From contig CAJQNE010000122.1 of the NCBI GenBank assembly GCA_905479545.1, positions 1-8,774 of the forward strand: 8,774 nucleotides of DNA, in the 5' to 3' direction. Below are positions 1-7,254 of this stretch, one piece after another; position 1 is the stretch's first letter, and every line of letters begins with the position of its first letter. The position numbers and the translations under genes were made by a program. This DNA is from an uncultured Gammaproteobacteria bacterium (GTDB lineage Bacteria; Pseudomonadota; Gammaproteobacteria; CAJQNE01). Below the pieces are notes generated by a model, which was not told where the DNA came from, ran no database searches, and worked only from the letters and a program-made list of their open reading frames with translations.

Positions 1-157
1 GCGTCCAAATCTTCTAACTGAGTTATCGCCAGCGGCAACCTACTTGAAAGCTTGCTCAAGGGCTCAGACTGAATGGGCTTAAGCTGCGTCGAGTGCGGAA
101 TTTACTTGTCTGACATCTGCTAGCGAACACTTTAAAGCGATCGCTGTGGCCAGACTT
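1..157. other. no recognisable gene
   Basis: This is the stretch between the window edge and the dciA stop codon. The only open frame from the edge on the plus strand runs to a stop at 80-82 and resembles nothing I know. The minus strand is cut by stops in every frame. In related genomes lpxC often lies on this side, but no LpxC C-terminus can be read here. A 10-bp palindrome (AGCGATCGCT, 136-145) is present but has no T tract, so I do not call a terminator. Confidence 0.5.
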
Positions 158-655
158 TCAGGCTTTATGACTAAAGCGACTCGCCAACCGTGCCAGTCGT
201 TCGGCTAATTCGGCATCCGGTTCGCTCATCGCGGCGGTCATTAAGGTTTCGGCGCTGGCCTCGCTAATTCTTGGTGCGGCCTTTTGGGGCGCCGGCTTCT
301 GCGGGCCGCCAAGCTCCGGCGAGCTATCCACTGCCTGGGCGGCCACCTTGGCCTTGAAATGCCGAATCTCTGCCCCCAGCTCTTTATTAACAGCGGCTAA
401 AAGTTCGGTTTGCACAAAGCGCAGCCGGCTTGCCCAGCTACCGCTGCTGACAAACAGTATTAGCGTGTCGTCGCGAAGGGCTGCGCCCCGGCAGTTCGGC
501 AGAATCGCCTGGTATTGCTCACCTTGTGCTTTTAGTGTCGTCATCACCAGTTTTTCCAGCTGTTGCTGAAACTGGGCACCGGCTCGAAGACGACTTAGCT
601 GGCCACCTTTGATACTGGATACGTGCCGTGCAGGGGTGCGGTTGCTGGGGTTCAT
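158..655 (-). CDS. dciA: DciA-family (DUF721) protein, probable replicative helicase loader
   Basis: This 165-residue cytoplasmic protein belongs to the DUF721/DciA family, whose members bind the replicative helicase DnaB and help load it at replication origins in bacteria without DnaC or DnaI. The family signature spans about residues 50-105: a short basic/hydrophobic strand (RDDTLILFV, from residue 61), then SSGSWASRLRF with the conserved Trp74 and Leu78-Arg79, then an LL-rich helix. Residues 108-135 are rich in Pro, Ala, Gln and Lys and look disordered. The last 25 residues form an acidic then basic helix (LAERLARLASRF). A folded N-terminal domain with a flexible C-terminal tail is what is described for proteobacterial DciA. 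The ATG at 655 is preferred although no good Shine-Dalgarno precedes it. The gene is divergent from secA, a known neighbourhood for this family. The family call is firm; helicase loading is transferred from the family. Confidence 0.85.
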   Translation of the reverse strand: MNPSNRTPARHVSSIKGGQLSRLRAGAQFQQQLEKLVMTTLKAQGEQYQAILPNCRGAALRDDTLILFVSSGSWASRLRFVQTELLAAVNKELGAEIRHFKAKVAAQAVDSSPELGGPQKPAPQKAAPRISEASAETLMTAAMSEPDAELAERLARLASRFSHKA

Positions 656-668
656 TGCCGCATGGTAG

Positions 669-697
669 CAGTGGGAGGCTTGAATTTCAGGTATGAT
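669..697 (+). promoter_or_regulatory. candidate secA promoter
   Basis: A TATGAT hexamer at 692-697 (5 of 6 to the sigma-70 -10 consensus) is followed by a GC-rich discriminator (GCGCGG). The hexamer 17 bases upstream (CAGTGG, 669-674) is a poor -35 match, so the call rests on the -10 alone. Transcription would start near 704 and give a secA leader of about 135 nt. Confidence 0.3.
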
Positions 698-752
698 GCG
701 CGGTCTTTAAATGGGCGCGCCGAGTATATAAATCAGCGGCTTAGCGTCGCAC

Positions 753-822
753 CGGGCAGGAAAAAGCCCGCTTTTGCCGTTCTAACAGCGGCTCAAACAA
801 CAGATTAAGCCGGCAAACCGGC
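753..822 (+). promoter_or_regulatory. structured secA leader with three stem-loops
   Basis: Three hairpins follow one another before the secA start. The first is CGGGC 753-757 with GCCCG 766-770, followed by CTTTTG, which resembles a weak intrinsic terminator or attenuator. The second is GCCGTT 776-781 with AGCGGC 787-792 (one G-U pair). The third is GCCGG 809-813, loop CAAA, CCGGC 818-822, ending 16 bases before the ATG and just upstream of a weak Shine-Dalgarno (CAGG, 828-831). In E. coli, secA translation is controlled by RNA structure together with SecM stalling. Here structure is present but no SecM-like ORF is seen. A regulatory role is inference. Confidence 0.35.
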
Positions 823-838
823 GGAAACAGGCACCAAC

Positions 839-3640
839 ATGGCATCGTTGCTTAGCAAAGTGGTCGGCAGTCGGAATGACCGCCTCGTAAAAAAACTCCG
901 TAAAGAAGTTACTCAGGTTACCGCGCTAGAGCCGGATTTTGAGAAGCTCAGCGACGAGCAGCTACAAGCAAAAACCACCGAGTTCCGTGAGCGGCTTGCT
1001 AACGGTGAGACCTTGGACGCGTTGCAGGACGAAGCCTTTGCCGCCATTCGCGAAGCCGGTAAGCGCGTACTAGGTATGCGCCACTTCGACACGCAGTTGA
1101 TTGGTGCCAAAGTAATGCACAGCGGCAAGATTGCCGAAATGCGTACCGGTGAAGGTAAAACGCTGGTAGCTACCGCCGCCGCGTATCTGAACGCGCTATC
1201 CGGTGAGGGTGTGCACGTCATTACCGTTAACGACTATCTTGCTAGTCGTGACTCAGAATGGATGGGCCGCCTTTACAGCTGGATGGGCCTGACCGTTGGC
1301 CTGGTAGTAGCCGGCTTGAACCACGAGCAGAAAAAAGCGGCTTACGCTGCCGATATAATTTACGGCACCAACAACGAATTTGGCTTCGACTACTTACGCG
1401 ACAACATGGCCTTCTCAGCCGAACAGCGCGTACAGCGAGGCTTGAACTTCGCCATTATTGACGAAGTTGACTCTATTCTGATTGACGAAGCCCGTACGCC
1501 GCTGATTATTTCCGGCAGCAGCGACGACGACCCGGTTTTATACCAACAAGTGAATAAGTTGGTGCCGCTGCTGACCAAGCAGATCGGCGAAGATGAAAAA
1601 ATTGAAGTGCCCGGTGATTTCACCGTGGATGAAAAGGGTAAGCAGGTATACCTGACCGAAAGCGGCCATGAAAAAATGGAAGCGGAGATGGTTAAGGCCG
1701 GGTTGCTAAAAGAAGGCCAAAGCCTTTACAGCGCTACTAACCTACAGCTGGTGCATCATATTAACGCTGCACTGCGGGCTCACAACCTTTACACCAAAGA
1801 TGTCGACTACATTGTTGATGCCAGCGGCGACATTGTCATCGTCGATGAATTCACCGGTCGTACCATGCCGGGCCGTCGCTGGAGCGAAGGCTTGCACCAG
1901 GCGGTAGAGGCTAAAGAGGGCGTGGCGATTCAATCTGAATCACAAACCATGGCTTCGATCACTTTCCAGAATTATTTTCGGCTGTACAACAAGCTATCCG
2001 GTATGACCGGTACTGCTGACACCGAAGCGCCGGAGTTTCTGCAGATTTATAGCCTCGAAGTTGTGGTTATTCCGACTCACAAGCCGATGGTTCGGGACGA
2101 TCGGGCTGACCTGGTCTATCTCAGCACGCCCGAGAAATTTAACGCGATCGTTACCGATGTTCGCGAAAATCGGGAGGCTAAACGGCCGGTTCTGGTGGGT
2201 ACCGCGTCAATTGAAGCTTCTGAGTATTTGTCGCAAAAGCTGAATGAAGAGGGTATTAGCCACGAAGTATTGAACGCCAAGCAGCATGAGCGCGAGGCCG
2301 GCATTATTGCCAACGCCGGTATGCCGGGCGCTGTGACTATTGCTACCAACATGGCTGGTCGTGGTACCGACATCGTGTTGGGCGGTAACCTCGACCATGA
2401 ACTTGAAGATGTGGCTGACGACGATTCTGACACTCGTCATGCGAAAAAAGTCGCCTGGCAACAGCGTCATGACGCTGTTCTGGAAGCCGGTGGCCTGCAT
2501 ATTATCGGCACCGAACGGCATGAGTCGCGGCGGATTGATAACCAGCTACGCGGTCGTTCAGGTCGTCAGGGCGACGCCGGTTCATCACGCTTTTATCTTG
2601 GCCTCGACGATAACCTGATGCGTATTTTTGGCGGGGAACGCATCGGCAATATGATGCAAAAGCTCGGCCTGGAAGAGGGCGAAGCGATTGAGCACCCATG
2701 GGTGAACAAGGCAATTGCTAACGCGCAGAAGAAAGTAGAAGGCCATAACTTCGATATTCGTAAGAACCTGCTTGAATACGACGATGTTGCTAACGACCAA
2801 CGTAAAATTGTTTACCAACAGCGTAATGAGCTGATGGACGTTGATGACGTATCGAACACCATTAACCGGATTCGCGAAGACGTTGTAGAAGGCTTGGTGA
2901 GCGAGTTCATTCCTACCGGCAGTATGCCCGAACAGTGGAATATTTCTGGTTTGCAGGAAGCGCTAAAGCACGAGTTTTTGTTGGACCTGGACGTACAAGG
3001 TTGGTTGGACGAAGACAATCGACTGCACGAAGAGAAGCTACGCCGCCGCATTGCAGACGAAGTGGAAGGTGCCTACCGTAGTAAAGAAGAAGCGGCTGGT
3101 TCGCCGGTGATGCGTCACCTCGAAAAAGCGGTAATGCTACAAACGCTCGATCAGCTGTGGAAAGAGCATTTGGCCGCGATGGACTATTTACGCCAGGGTA
3201 TTAACCTGCGTTCTTACGCACAGAAAAACCCGAAGCAAGAATACAAAATTGAAGCCTTCCAGATGTTCAGCGAAATGCTGGACAAGCTGAAAGCTGAAGT
3301 AACCTCAATTTTGCTGAAAGTGAAGGTGCGTTCGGAAGCCGAAGTTCAGGCGATGGAAGAAGAAAACCGCGCCCGCCAGGCGTCTGCAGAGTTTGACGCT
3401 CAGCACGCCTCGGCACAGGACATTACTCATCCGGACCAACCAGCCGCTGAGCCGCAGCCTGGTCAAACAGCTGCAGCGCCAGCCGCTAAAGGCGCAGGAA
3501 GCCGACAGCCAGCACCACGGCCAAAAGCCAAACCAGCGGTTTCACAGGTGAAGCGCAATATGCCCAAAGTCGGCCGGAACGACCCTTGCCCTTGCGGCTC
3601 GGGAAAGAAGTTTAAGCAGTGCCATGGGCAGCTGAGCTAA
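839..3640 (+). CDS. secA: preprotein translocase ATPase SecA
   Basis: SecA is the motor ATPase that binds the SecYEG channel and SecB-delivered precursors and pushes unfolded proteins across the inner membrane. The 933 residues are full length for a proteobacterial SecA. Visible in order: the Walker A motif MRTGEGKT (101-108) and Walker B DEVD (208-211) of nucleotide-binding domain 1; the preprotein cross-linking domain, about 225-375; then nucleotide-binding domain 2 with NMAGRGTDI (504-512) and the helicase motif GRSGRQGD (572-579). The helical scaffold and wing domains follow to about 835. A low-complexity Ala/Pro/Gln linker covers about 845-905. The C-terminal zinc and SecB-binding tail has Cys917, Cys919, Cys928 and His929 in the expected CxC-x8-CH pattern. 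The ATG at 839 matches the usual start (MxxxLLxKVxGSRNDR) and has a weak CAGG Shine-Dalgarno 7 bases upstream. The gene is divergent from dciA and convergent with a pilus operon. All the catalytic motifs checked are intact. Confidence 0.99.
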   Translation: MASLLSKVVGSRNDRLVKKLRKEVTQVTALEPDFEKLSDEQLQAKTTEFRERLANGETLDALQDEAFAAIREAGKRVLGMRHFDTQLIGAKVMHSGKIAEMRTGEGKTLVATAAAYLNALSGEGVHVITVNDYLASRDSEWMGRLYSWMGLTVGLVVAGLNHEQKKAAYAADIIYGTNNEFGFDYLRDNMAFSAEQRVQRGLNFAIIDEVDSILIDEARTPLIISGSSDDDPVLYQQVNKLVPLLTKQIGEDEKIEVPGDFTVDEKGKQVYLTESGHEKMEAEMVKAGLLKEGQSLYSATNLQLVHHINAALRAHNLYTKDVDYIVDASGDIVIVDEFTGRTMPGRRWSEGLHQAVEAKEGVAIQSESQTMASITFQNYFRLYNKLSGMTGTADTEAPEFLQIYSLEVVVIPTHKPMVRDDRADLVYLSTPEKFNAIVTDVRENREAKRPVLVGTASIEASEYLSQKLNEEGISHEVLNAKQHEREAGIIANAGMPGAVTIATNMAGRGTDIVLGGNLDHELEDVADDDSDTRHAKKVAWQQRHDAVLEAGGLHIIGTERHESRRIDNQLRGRSGRQGDAGSSRFYLGLDDNLMRIFGGERIGNMMQKLGLEEGEAIEHPWVNKAIANAQKKVEGHNFDIRKNLLEYDDVANDQRKIVYQQRNELMDVDDVSNTINRIREDVVEGLVSEFIPTGSMPEQWNISGLQEALKHEFLLDLDVQGWLDEDNRLHEEKLRRRIADEVEGAYRSKEEAAGSPVMRHLEKAVMLQTLDQLWKEHLAAMDYLRQGINLRSYAQKNPKQEYKIEAFQMFSEMLDKLKAEVTSILLKVKVRSEAEVQAMEEENRARQASAEFDAQHASAQDITHPDQPAAEPQPGQTAAAPAAKGAGSRQPAPRPKAKPAVSQVKRNMPKVGRNDPCPCGSGKKFKQCHGQLS

Positions 3641-3660
3641 GGGTTCGCTGGCAGTTTGAA

Positions 3661-3696
3661 CCAATAAAAAACCGGCGGCAGCCGGTTTTTTATTGG
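3661..3696. terminator. bidirectional intrinsic terminator between secA and the pilus operon
   Basis: A perfect 16-bp inverted repeat (CCAATAAAAAACCGGC at 3661-3676, its complement at 3681-3696) surrounds the 4-base loop GGCA. The GC-rich core is flanked by six A on the left and six T on the right, so either strand reads as a hairpin followed by a U tract. It lies 20 bases after the secA stop and 21 bases beyond the stop of the converging SCPU gene, so it can end both transcripts. Confidence 0.92.
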
Positions 3697-3717
3697 GGGA
3701 CGTTATGGCTGTTGCCG

Positions 3718-4206
3718 CTAGAAGGAAATGGTAACCACCACTTCGTCGGTAAACACTCCTGAACTTACTGACTGGCCGCCGTTAATGCGGCCATAGACCG
3801 GTACAATACAGCTTTGGCCGCTAACGCAGAGGCCGCTCACAGTACTTGAGTTGCTGCCGGGTTGGCCGTCACCGAAAATTTGGGTAAATGTTGCTTCGGT
3901 GTAGATGTTGTAGTTAAGCACGTCGCCGCCATGCTGCAGGGTGCGCTGAGCAAAATTGCCGCTGGAGCCGGCGCTAATGGCAACGGTGTAACCGATGGTT
4001 GGAACAATGCCGTCGCTGCAGGTAAAACGCACATCATCGATGCCAATAATATCGCTGTTGATAGCTGCTGAGCGAACGCCGAAGTCTATTAATGTGCCGC
4101 CCATTTCGGAGAAGTTGCACTGTGCCGCGAAAGCCGGAGCTGCCAGCAGACTGGCGAATACTCCAACCCGGAGCTCACGTTTTACAAAGCTGTAAGTGCA
4201 TATCAT
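3718..4206 (-). CDS. single-domain spore coat U (SCPU) pilus subunit, probable tip subunit
   Basis: This 162-residue secreted protein of the SCPU family is a subunit of an archaic (Csu-type) chaperone-usher pilus. A signal peptide covers residues 1-27 (basic KREL, hydrophobic core, cleavage after AFA). Family features are Cys30 close to the mature N-terminus followed by an FG motif (DFG, 41-43), Cys63, an Arg near 88, LNYNIYT (97-103), Cys127 and Cys133, VPVYGRI (135-141), and the C-terminal strand ending FTDEVVVTISF. The ATG overlaps the usher stop (ATGA) and has a strong Shine-Dalgarno. In Csu clusters the gene after the usher encodes the two-domain tip adhesin CsuE, of about 340 residues. 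Here only one domain is present, and the mature protein has about two residues before the first cysteine, so no N-terminal donor strand is apparent. That fits a terminal subunit. Family call firm; tip role inferred from position and shape. Confidence 0.88.
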   Translation of the reverse strand: MICTYSFVKRELRVGVFASLLAAPAFAAQCNFSEMGGTLIDFGVRSAAINSDIIGIDDVRFTCSDGIVPTIGYTVAISAGSSGNFAQRTLQHGGDVLNYNIYTEATFTQIFGDGQPGSNSSTVSGLCVSGQSCIVPVYGRINGGQSVSSGVFTDEVVVTISF

Positions 4207-7200
4207 GGCTTAACTCCTTCACACGCAAACGGGCCGAGTTCCGGAATTTCATCAGGCTCCAGCTCGTCAGGGAACGGCACTTTAATCGTGCAGCTCTGAT
4301 TCTTATAGGTTACTCGAATTACACTCGTTTCTACTACGCCGACTAAGTAAATGTAGCCGTCATCGCCAACCGGAAAGAGCTCGGAATTATCGTCCAGAGC
4401 AACCTCAGCAGCATAGGGTAGCGGCAATTGTTTGCTACCGTCGCTCAGTACTACTTGCACCAGCATGTCAGTAACGTAAGGAATTTCCTGAGTAACAAAC
4501 ACGCCGCTGCGGAAATGCGGTCGCACTGTAGTGGTAATTTCTTCAAGCTGAGCGCTGAGCGGCAGGTCTTCGATGTTTACCCGAATAGTATTGTCGAAGT
4601 AAGACTGCAAATTCGGGATCAGCACTTTGCCTTTTTGGTTAGTACGTATGCCATTGACTCTCACACCCGCTGCATCTTCACCTAAGTCGACCAGGCCAAA
4701 AGCGGTGGTTAGCGGTCGGGTGAAATACAGCCCGCCGCCCATATAGGCCATGCCACCATTGATTCCCGCTGAGTAAGTTTGAGTGTCGTTGAACTCTGTA
4801 ACGTTAGCGTTAATATTGAAGTAACGATTGCTGTAATTGCCACTGAGTCCGTAGGGGCCGTCGCCGAGTAACGGTGCTCGGTAACTCAGACCATAGCTTT
4901 CCGAGTCACGTGAAGCATTGGTGCTCAAGCGCAACGAGCTACTTATATCTGAGTCGTTGTCTTTACTCGCAAAAATAGACAGGTTGCTACCCTGAGGTGT
5001 GAATAACCGGCCTTCCCGACGGCGGCGGTTGCTGCCTGTACCCACCAGCCTGGCGATGGATTCAAGATTGACCGACAGGGACGCTACCGCAAGCCAATCA
5101 TCGTCTTGGTGTAGTTCCTGGCGAAATAGAAAAGTAGCGCTAGCCAAGGCAAACGTGTTGAACGTATAGCCGAGAGATAAGGAGTCTCTGAACCTCGCTG
5201 CACGGCTGCTGGCAGCGTTGTAACCCAACGATACTGTGTCGTTCCAGGGTAGTCGTGATGACACGCTGGCGGCATAGCTGTGGCGTTGGGTATTTACTTT
5301 ATCTTTTGACTCGCCAGGGTGAATAAACTGCCGGTCAAAGTGGCGGAAATTGAGGTTGTAATTTAAACGGCGGTAGCGGTTCGTCAGGCTGGCGGATTGA
5401 AAACCGCGGCTGCTGAATGAGCCGTTGGTTGGTTGGCCCTGCGCTATGGTGGTGGTAAGTGCGCCTACCCACGGAATGGCGGTTGAGCCGCTTAAGCCAT
5501 AAGCAATGACATCATCGCCGTACTCAATGCGTGCTTCACCGGTAAAGCGACGGGAAAATCCATAGCGTTCGGTAGCGGTAAATATCGGCGTGTCGTAATC
5601 GTCAGTAAAGCCGCCAACCCGCAACTTGCCGATTTCTACGCTGTAATCGTGAAGGCCTTGTTTGAGCAGCCCTTGGTTGAAGAAGTAGCGCTGTGATTCC
5701 TGTACTACGCTGCCGTCGGCGGCGATACCCTGCACAGAATATATGCCATTGCCAAAGGTGGGTAGGTTGTTAACCACCAGTGGTCCGAACGGCAAGGTCT
5801 GCTGGCGATTGTAATACACGCCGGTGCTATCGATTTCGTCAGTAAAAGGCCCGCTTTGCCGGTTGAGTACCCGAACTAACATGGGTGTGTCAGCCAATAT
5901 GCTAATGGTTTCAACCGGGCTGATTTGCGACCCGGGTTGAGTGCCGTAGTTAGTACCAAACTGGATGCCGCCGAGCCGGTAGCCTATGCCCCATGCGCCA
6001 GGTTTAGCGGTAATGTCACCCGCGCTGAGTCGCTGTACATCGAGTGGAAAATCTTTTACGAAGGTGGTGGCAAGCCGGATGGAATCGAAGTTTCCGGAAA
6101 CCTGGGATAGCGCCCAGCTAGAAGTGATAACGCCAATGGGTGCAAACGCGCCGAGTTCAGCAACGCCACTATAAATGGTGTCGGCGCCTCCTGATGAGCT
6201 TCGCGACGCGTTAACGCCGTAGTTAAAAAAAGCACCTTTGGCTGAACGGTTAGCGGGTTGGTACAGGGGGGCAAAATCGAGTTCTATCGAAGCAAAAAGC
6301 TCGGGTTTTACGGTCAGGAATATTTCTTGAGTAGCGGTATTAACTTCATAGCCAATGCCCGGGAAATCTTCTAAATTCAACCAGTTCACGTCATCGATTA
6401 ATACGTTGTTTTTGCCTTTAACTTTTATACGCCAGTCCCGCATGTCGAGTATCGGGGCAAGCAATGGGCCGCAGGGGCGGCGAATAAACTGGTGTGAGCT
6501 TTTCAGGTCGACGCCATTGATATGTACGTTGAGCAGCAGCGACTGGTAATTCACTTTATTCGCGTTCAAAACGCTATCAGTCAGGAATTCGCAGCTATCG
6601 CGGGCCGGTTTTTGTGCTGAATCGGCAGGTACTGTTGGTCTTGAAGCTTTGCCGGGAGAAAAATCCCCCCCGAAGAAGCTGTCATCACTATTTGTGTTAT
6701 TGCCACCAGTGGTCGGCGTCAGTCCTGCTGTGGTTATTCGATCTTGCTGAGTGGGTTCGCCAGACTGCGGCTTCAGGCTGTTGGCGTAAGCTGAGCCAAT
6801 ATAAAGCGTACGCGATGCCGGGTCGAAGGAGTGCTTTAAGTCCGGAAATTGCTCAAGGCTGTACCAGCGGTCATCCTTTACCCGTTGAGTTCTGTCGCTT
6901 TTAACGGCCTCACCCCAACGGCGTACGTCGGTACCACGGGCGACAAGTACCTGGTCGTATTTGCGACGTTGCAGTGTTACCCGCTCGCTGCTGGCGGAAC
7001 TATTAATTAACACCCGTGCTGGTGTGGCGGTGTAACGGACTTTAATAAGTCTGTTTTTACTAGTTGTTACCGCGTTAGTGGACGTTTGACTGGCGGTTGG
7101 TTTCGCCACGGGCTGAGAAGCAGTCTGTGCTAGTGCAGGCGAACCAAAGCCCAGGCATAGCGTTACTGCCATCAGCTGTAAACAACCGCTTAGGTTAATG

Positions 7201-7241
7201 TTACCGGCCAGTGATGCTGGCGTCGGTCGGCGAAACAGCAC
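4203..7241 (-). CDS. outer membrane fimbrial usher, Csu type, with duplicated N-terminal module
   Basis: The usher is the outer-membrane pore that accepts chaperone-subunit complexes, polymerises the subunits and secretes the pilus. It has 1012 residues; Csu-type ushers are usually nearer 830. A signal peptide runs to about residue 39 (cleavage after PALA). A Ser/Thr/Ala-rich segment follows to 62, then N-terminal module copy 1 (about 66-150), a Gly/Thr/Asn/Asp-rich linker (151-227) and copy 2 (about 228-311). The beta-barrel with plug begins near 316; typical usher text includes RYFFNQGLLKQGLHDYSVEIG from 518, and ERYGFSRRFTGEARIEYG near 558. The C-terminal part has GVRVNG (859-864), LIPNLQSYFDNTIRVN (874-889), the final DG-containing beta domain, and the cysteine pair Cys984/Cys1007 with an acidic insert between. 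Start GTG at 7241 is chosen because the frame is closed by a stop about 50 bases upstream with no better start, and because it gives a normal signal peptide. No clear Shine-Dalgarno is seen; it begins 13 bases after the chaperone stop, so translational coupling is likely. Confidence 0.95.
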   Translation of the reverse strand: MLFRRPTPASLAGNINLSGCLQLMAVTLCLGFGSPALAQTASQPVAKPTASQTSTNAVTTSKNRLIKVRYTATPARVLINSSASSERVTLQRRKYDQVLVARGTDVRRWGEAVKSDRTQRVKDDRWYSLEQFPDLKHSFDPASRTLYIGSAYANSLKPQSGEPTQQDRITTAGLTPTTGGNNTNSDDSFFGGDFSPGKASRPTVPADSAQKPARDSCEFLTDSVLNANKVNYQSLLLNVHINGVDLKSSHQFIRRPCGPLLAPILDMRDWRIKVKGKNNVLIDDVNWLNLEDFPGIGYEVNTATQEIFLTVKPELFASIELDFAPLYQPANRSAKGAFFNYGVNASRSSSGGADTIYSGVAELGAFAPIGVITSSWALSQVSGNFDSIRLATTFVKDFPLDVQRLSAGDITAKPGAWGIGYRLGGIQFGTNYGTQPGSQISPVETISILADTPMLVRVLNRQSGPFTDEIDSTGVYYNRQQTLPFGPLVVNNLPTFGNGIYSVQGIAADGSVVQESQRYFFNQGLLKQGLHDYSVEIGKLRVGGFTDDYDTPIFTATERYGFSRRFTGEARIEYGDDVIAYGLSGSTAIPWVGALTTTIAQGQPTNGSFSSRGFQSASLTNRYRRLNYNLNFRHFDRQFIHPGESKDKVNTQRHSYAASVSSRLPWNDTVSLGYNAASSRAARFRDSLSLGYTFNTFALASATFLFRQELHQDDDWLAVASLSVNLESIARLVGTGSNRRRREGRLFTPQGSNLSIFASKDNDSDISSSLRLSTNASRDSESYGLSYRAPLLGDGPYGLSGNYSNRYFNINANVTEFNDTQTYSAGINGGMAYMGGGLYFTRPLTTAFGLVDLGEDAAGVRVNGIRTNQKGKVLIPNLQSYFDNTIRVNIEDLPLSAQLEEITTTVRPHFRSGVFVTQEIPYVTDMLVQVVLSDGSKQLPLPYAAEVALDDNSELFPVGDDGYIYLVGVVETSVIRVTYKNQSCTIKVPFPDELEPDEIPELGPFACEGVKP
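4214..4220 (-). promoter_or_regulatory. strong Shine-Dalgarno for the last SCPU gene
   Basis: On the minus strand GAAGGAG lies 7 bases before the ATG at 4206, inside the 3' end of the usher gene. It supports this start despite the ATGA overlap, and suggests the small subunit can be translated more strongly than the usher. Confidence 0.75.
6309..6560 (-). repeat. usher N-terminal module, copy 2 (protein-level repeat)
   Basis: Usher residues about 228-311, directly before the barrel, where the canonical usher N-terminal domain belongs. Landmarks are HIN (240-242), RR (254-255), DMRDW (266-270), WLNLEDFP (287-294) and EIFL (306-309). It contains Cys257, which could pair with Cys217 just before the module. 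This copy is probably the functional chaperone-binding one. Confidence 0.8.
6792..7046 (-). repeat. usher N-terminal module, copy 1 (protein-level repeat)
   Basis: Usher residues about 66-150. Landmarks are LIN (78-80), RR (92-93), DVRRW (105-109), WYSLEQFP (126-133) and TLYI (145-148). The downstream copy has the same landmarks at the same spacing: Trp109 to Trp126 is 17 residues, as in copy 2. From Trp109 to Ile148 I count 10 identities in 40 ungapped positions. This copy has no cysteine. Confidence 0.75.
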
Positions 7242-7254
7242 GGCGAATAGTCGG

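Noticed and set aside
2..82. Open plus-strand frame from the window edge, possible 3' end of lpxC
   Set aside because: Only 26 codons, and the sequence does not resemble the LpxC C-terminus; a chance open stretch is more likely.
136..145. AGCGATCGCT palindrome, similar to the cyanobacterial HIP1 octamer
   Set aside because: A single copy in a gene tail; the rest of the window is gammaproteobacterial in gene content, so it is likely chance.
623..808. Plus-strand 61-codon frame upstream of secA, in the position of secM
   Set aside because: It overlaps the dciA start, begins upstream of the candidate secA promoter, has no signal peptide or hydrophobic segment, and shows no SecM-like arrest motif.
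2116..2433. Minus-strand 105-codon frame within secA, and similar overlapping frames
   Set aside because: Shadows of the secA coding frame; Ser-rich composition without any recognisable domain.
6614..6904. Plus-strand 96-codon frame inside the usher gene
   Set aside because: It is antisense to a well-supported usher reading frame, has no family resemblance, and is Cys/Trp/Arg-rich as antisense frames often are.
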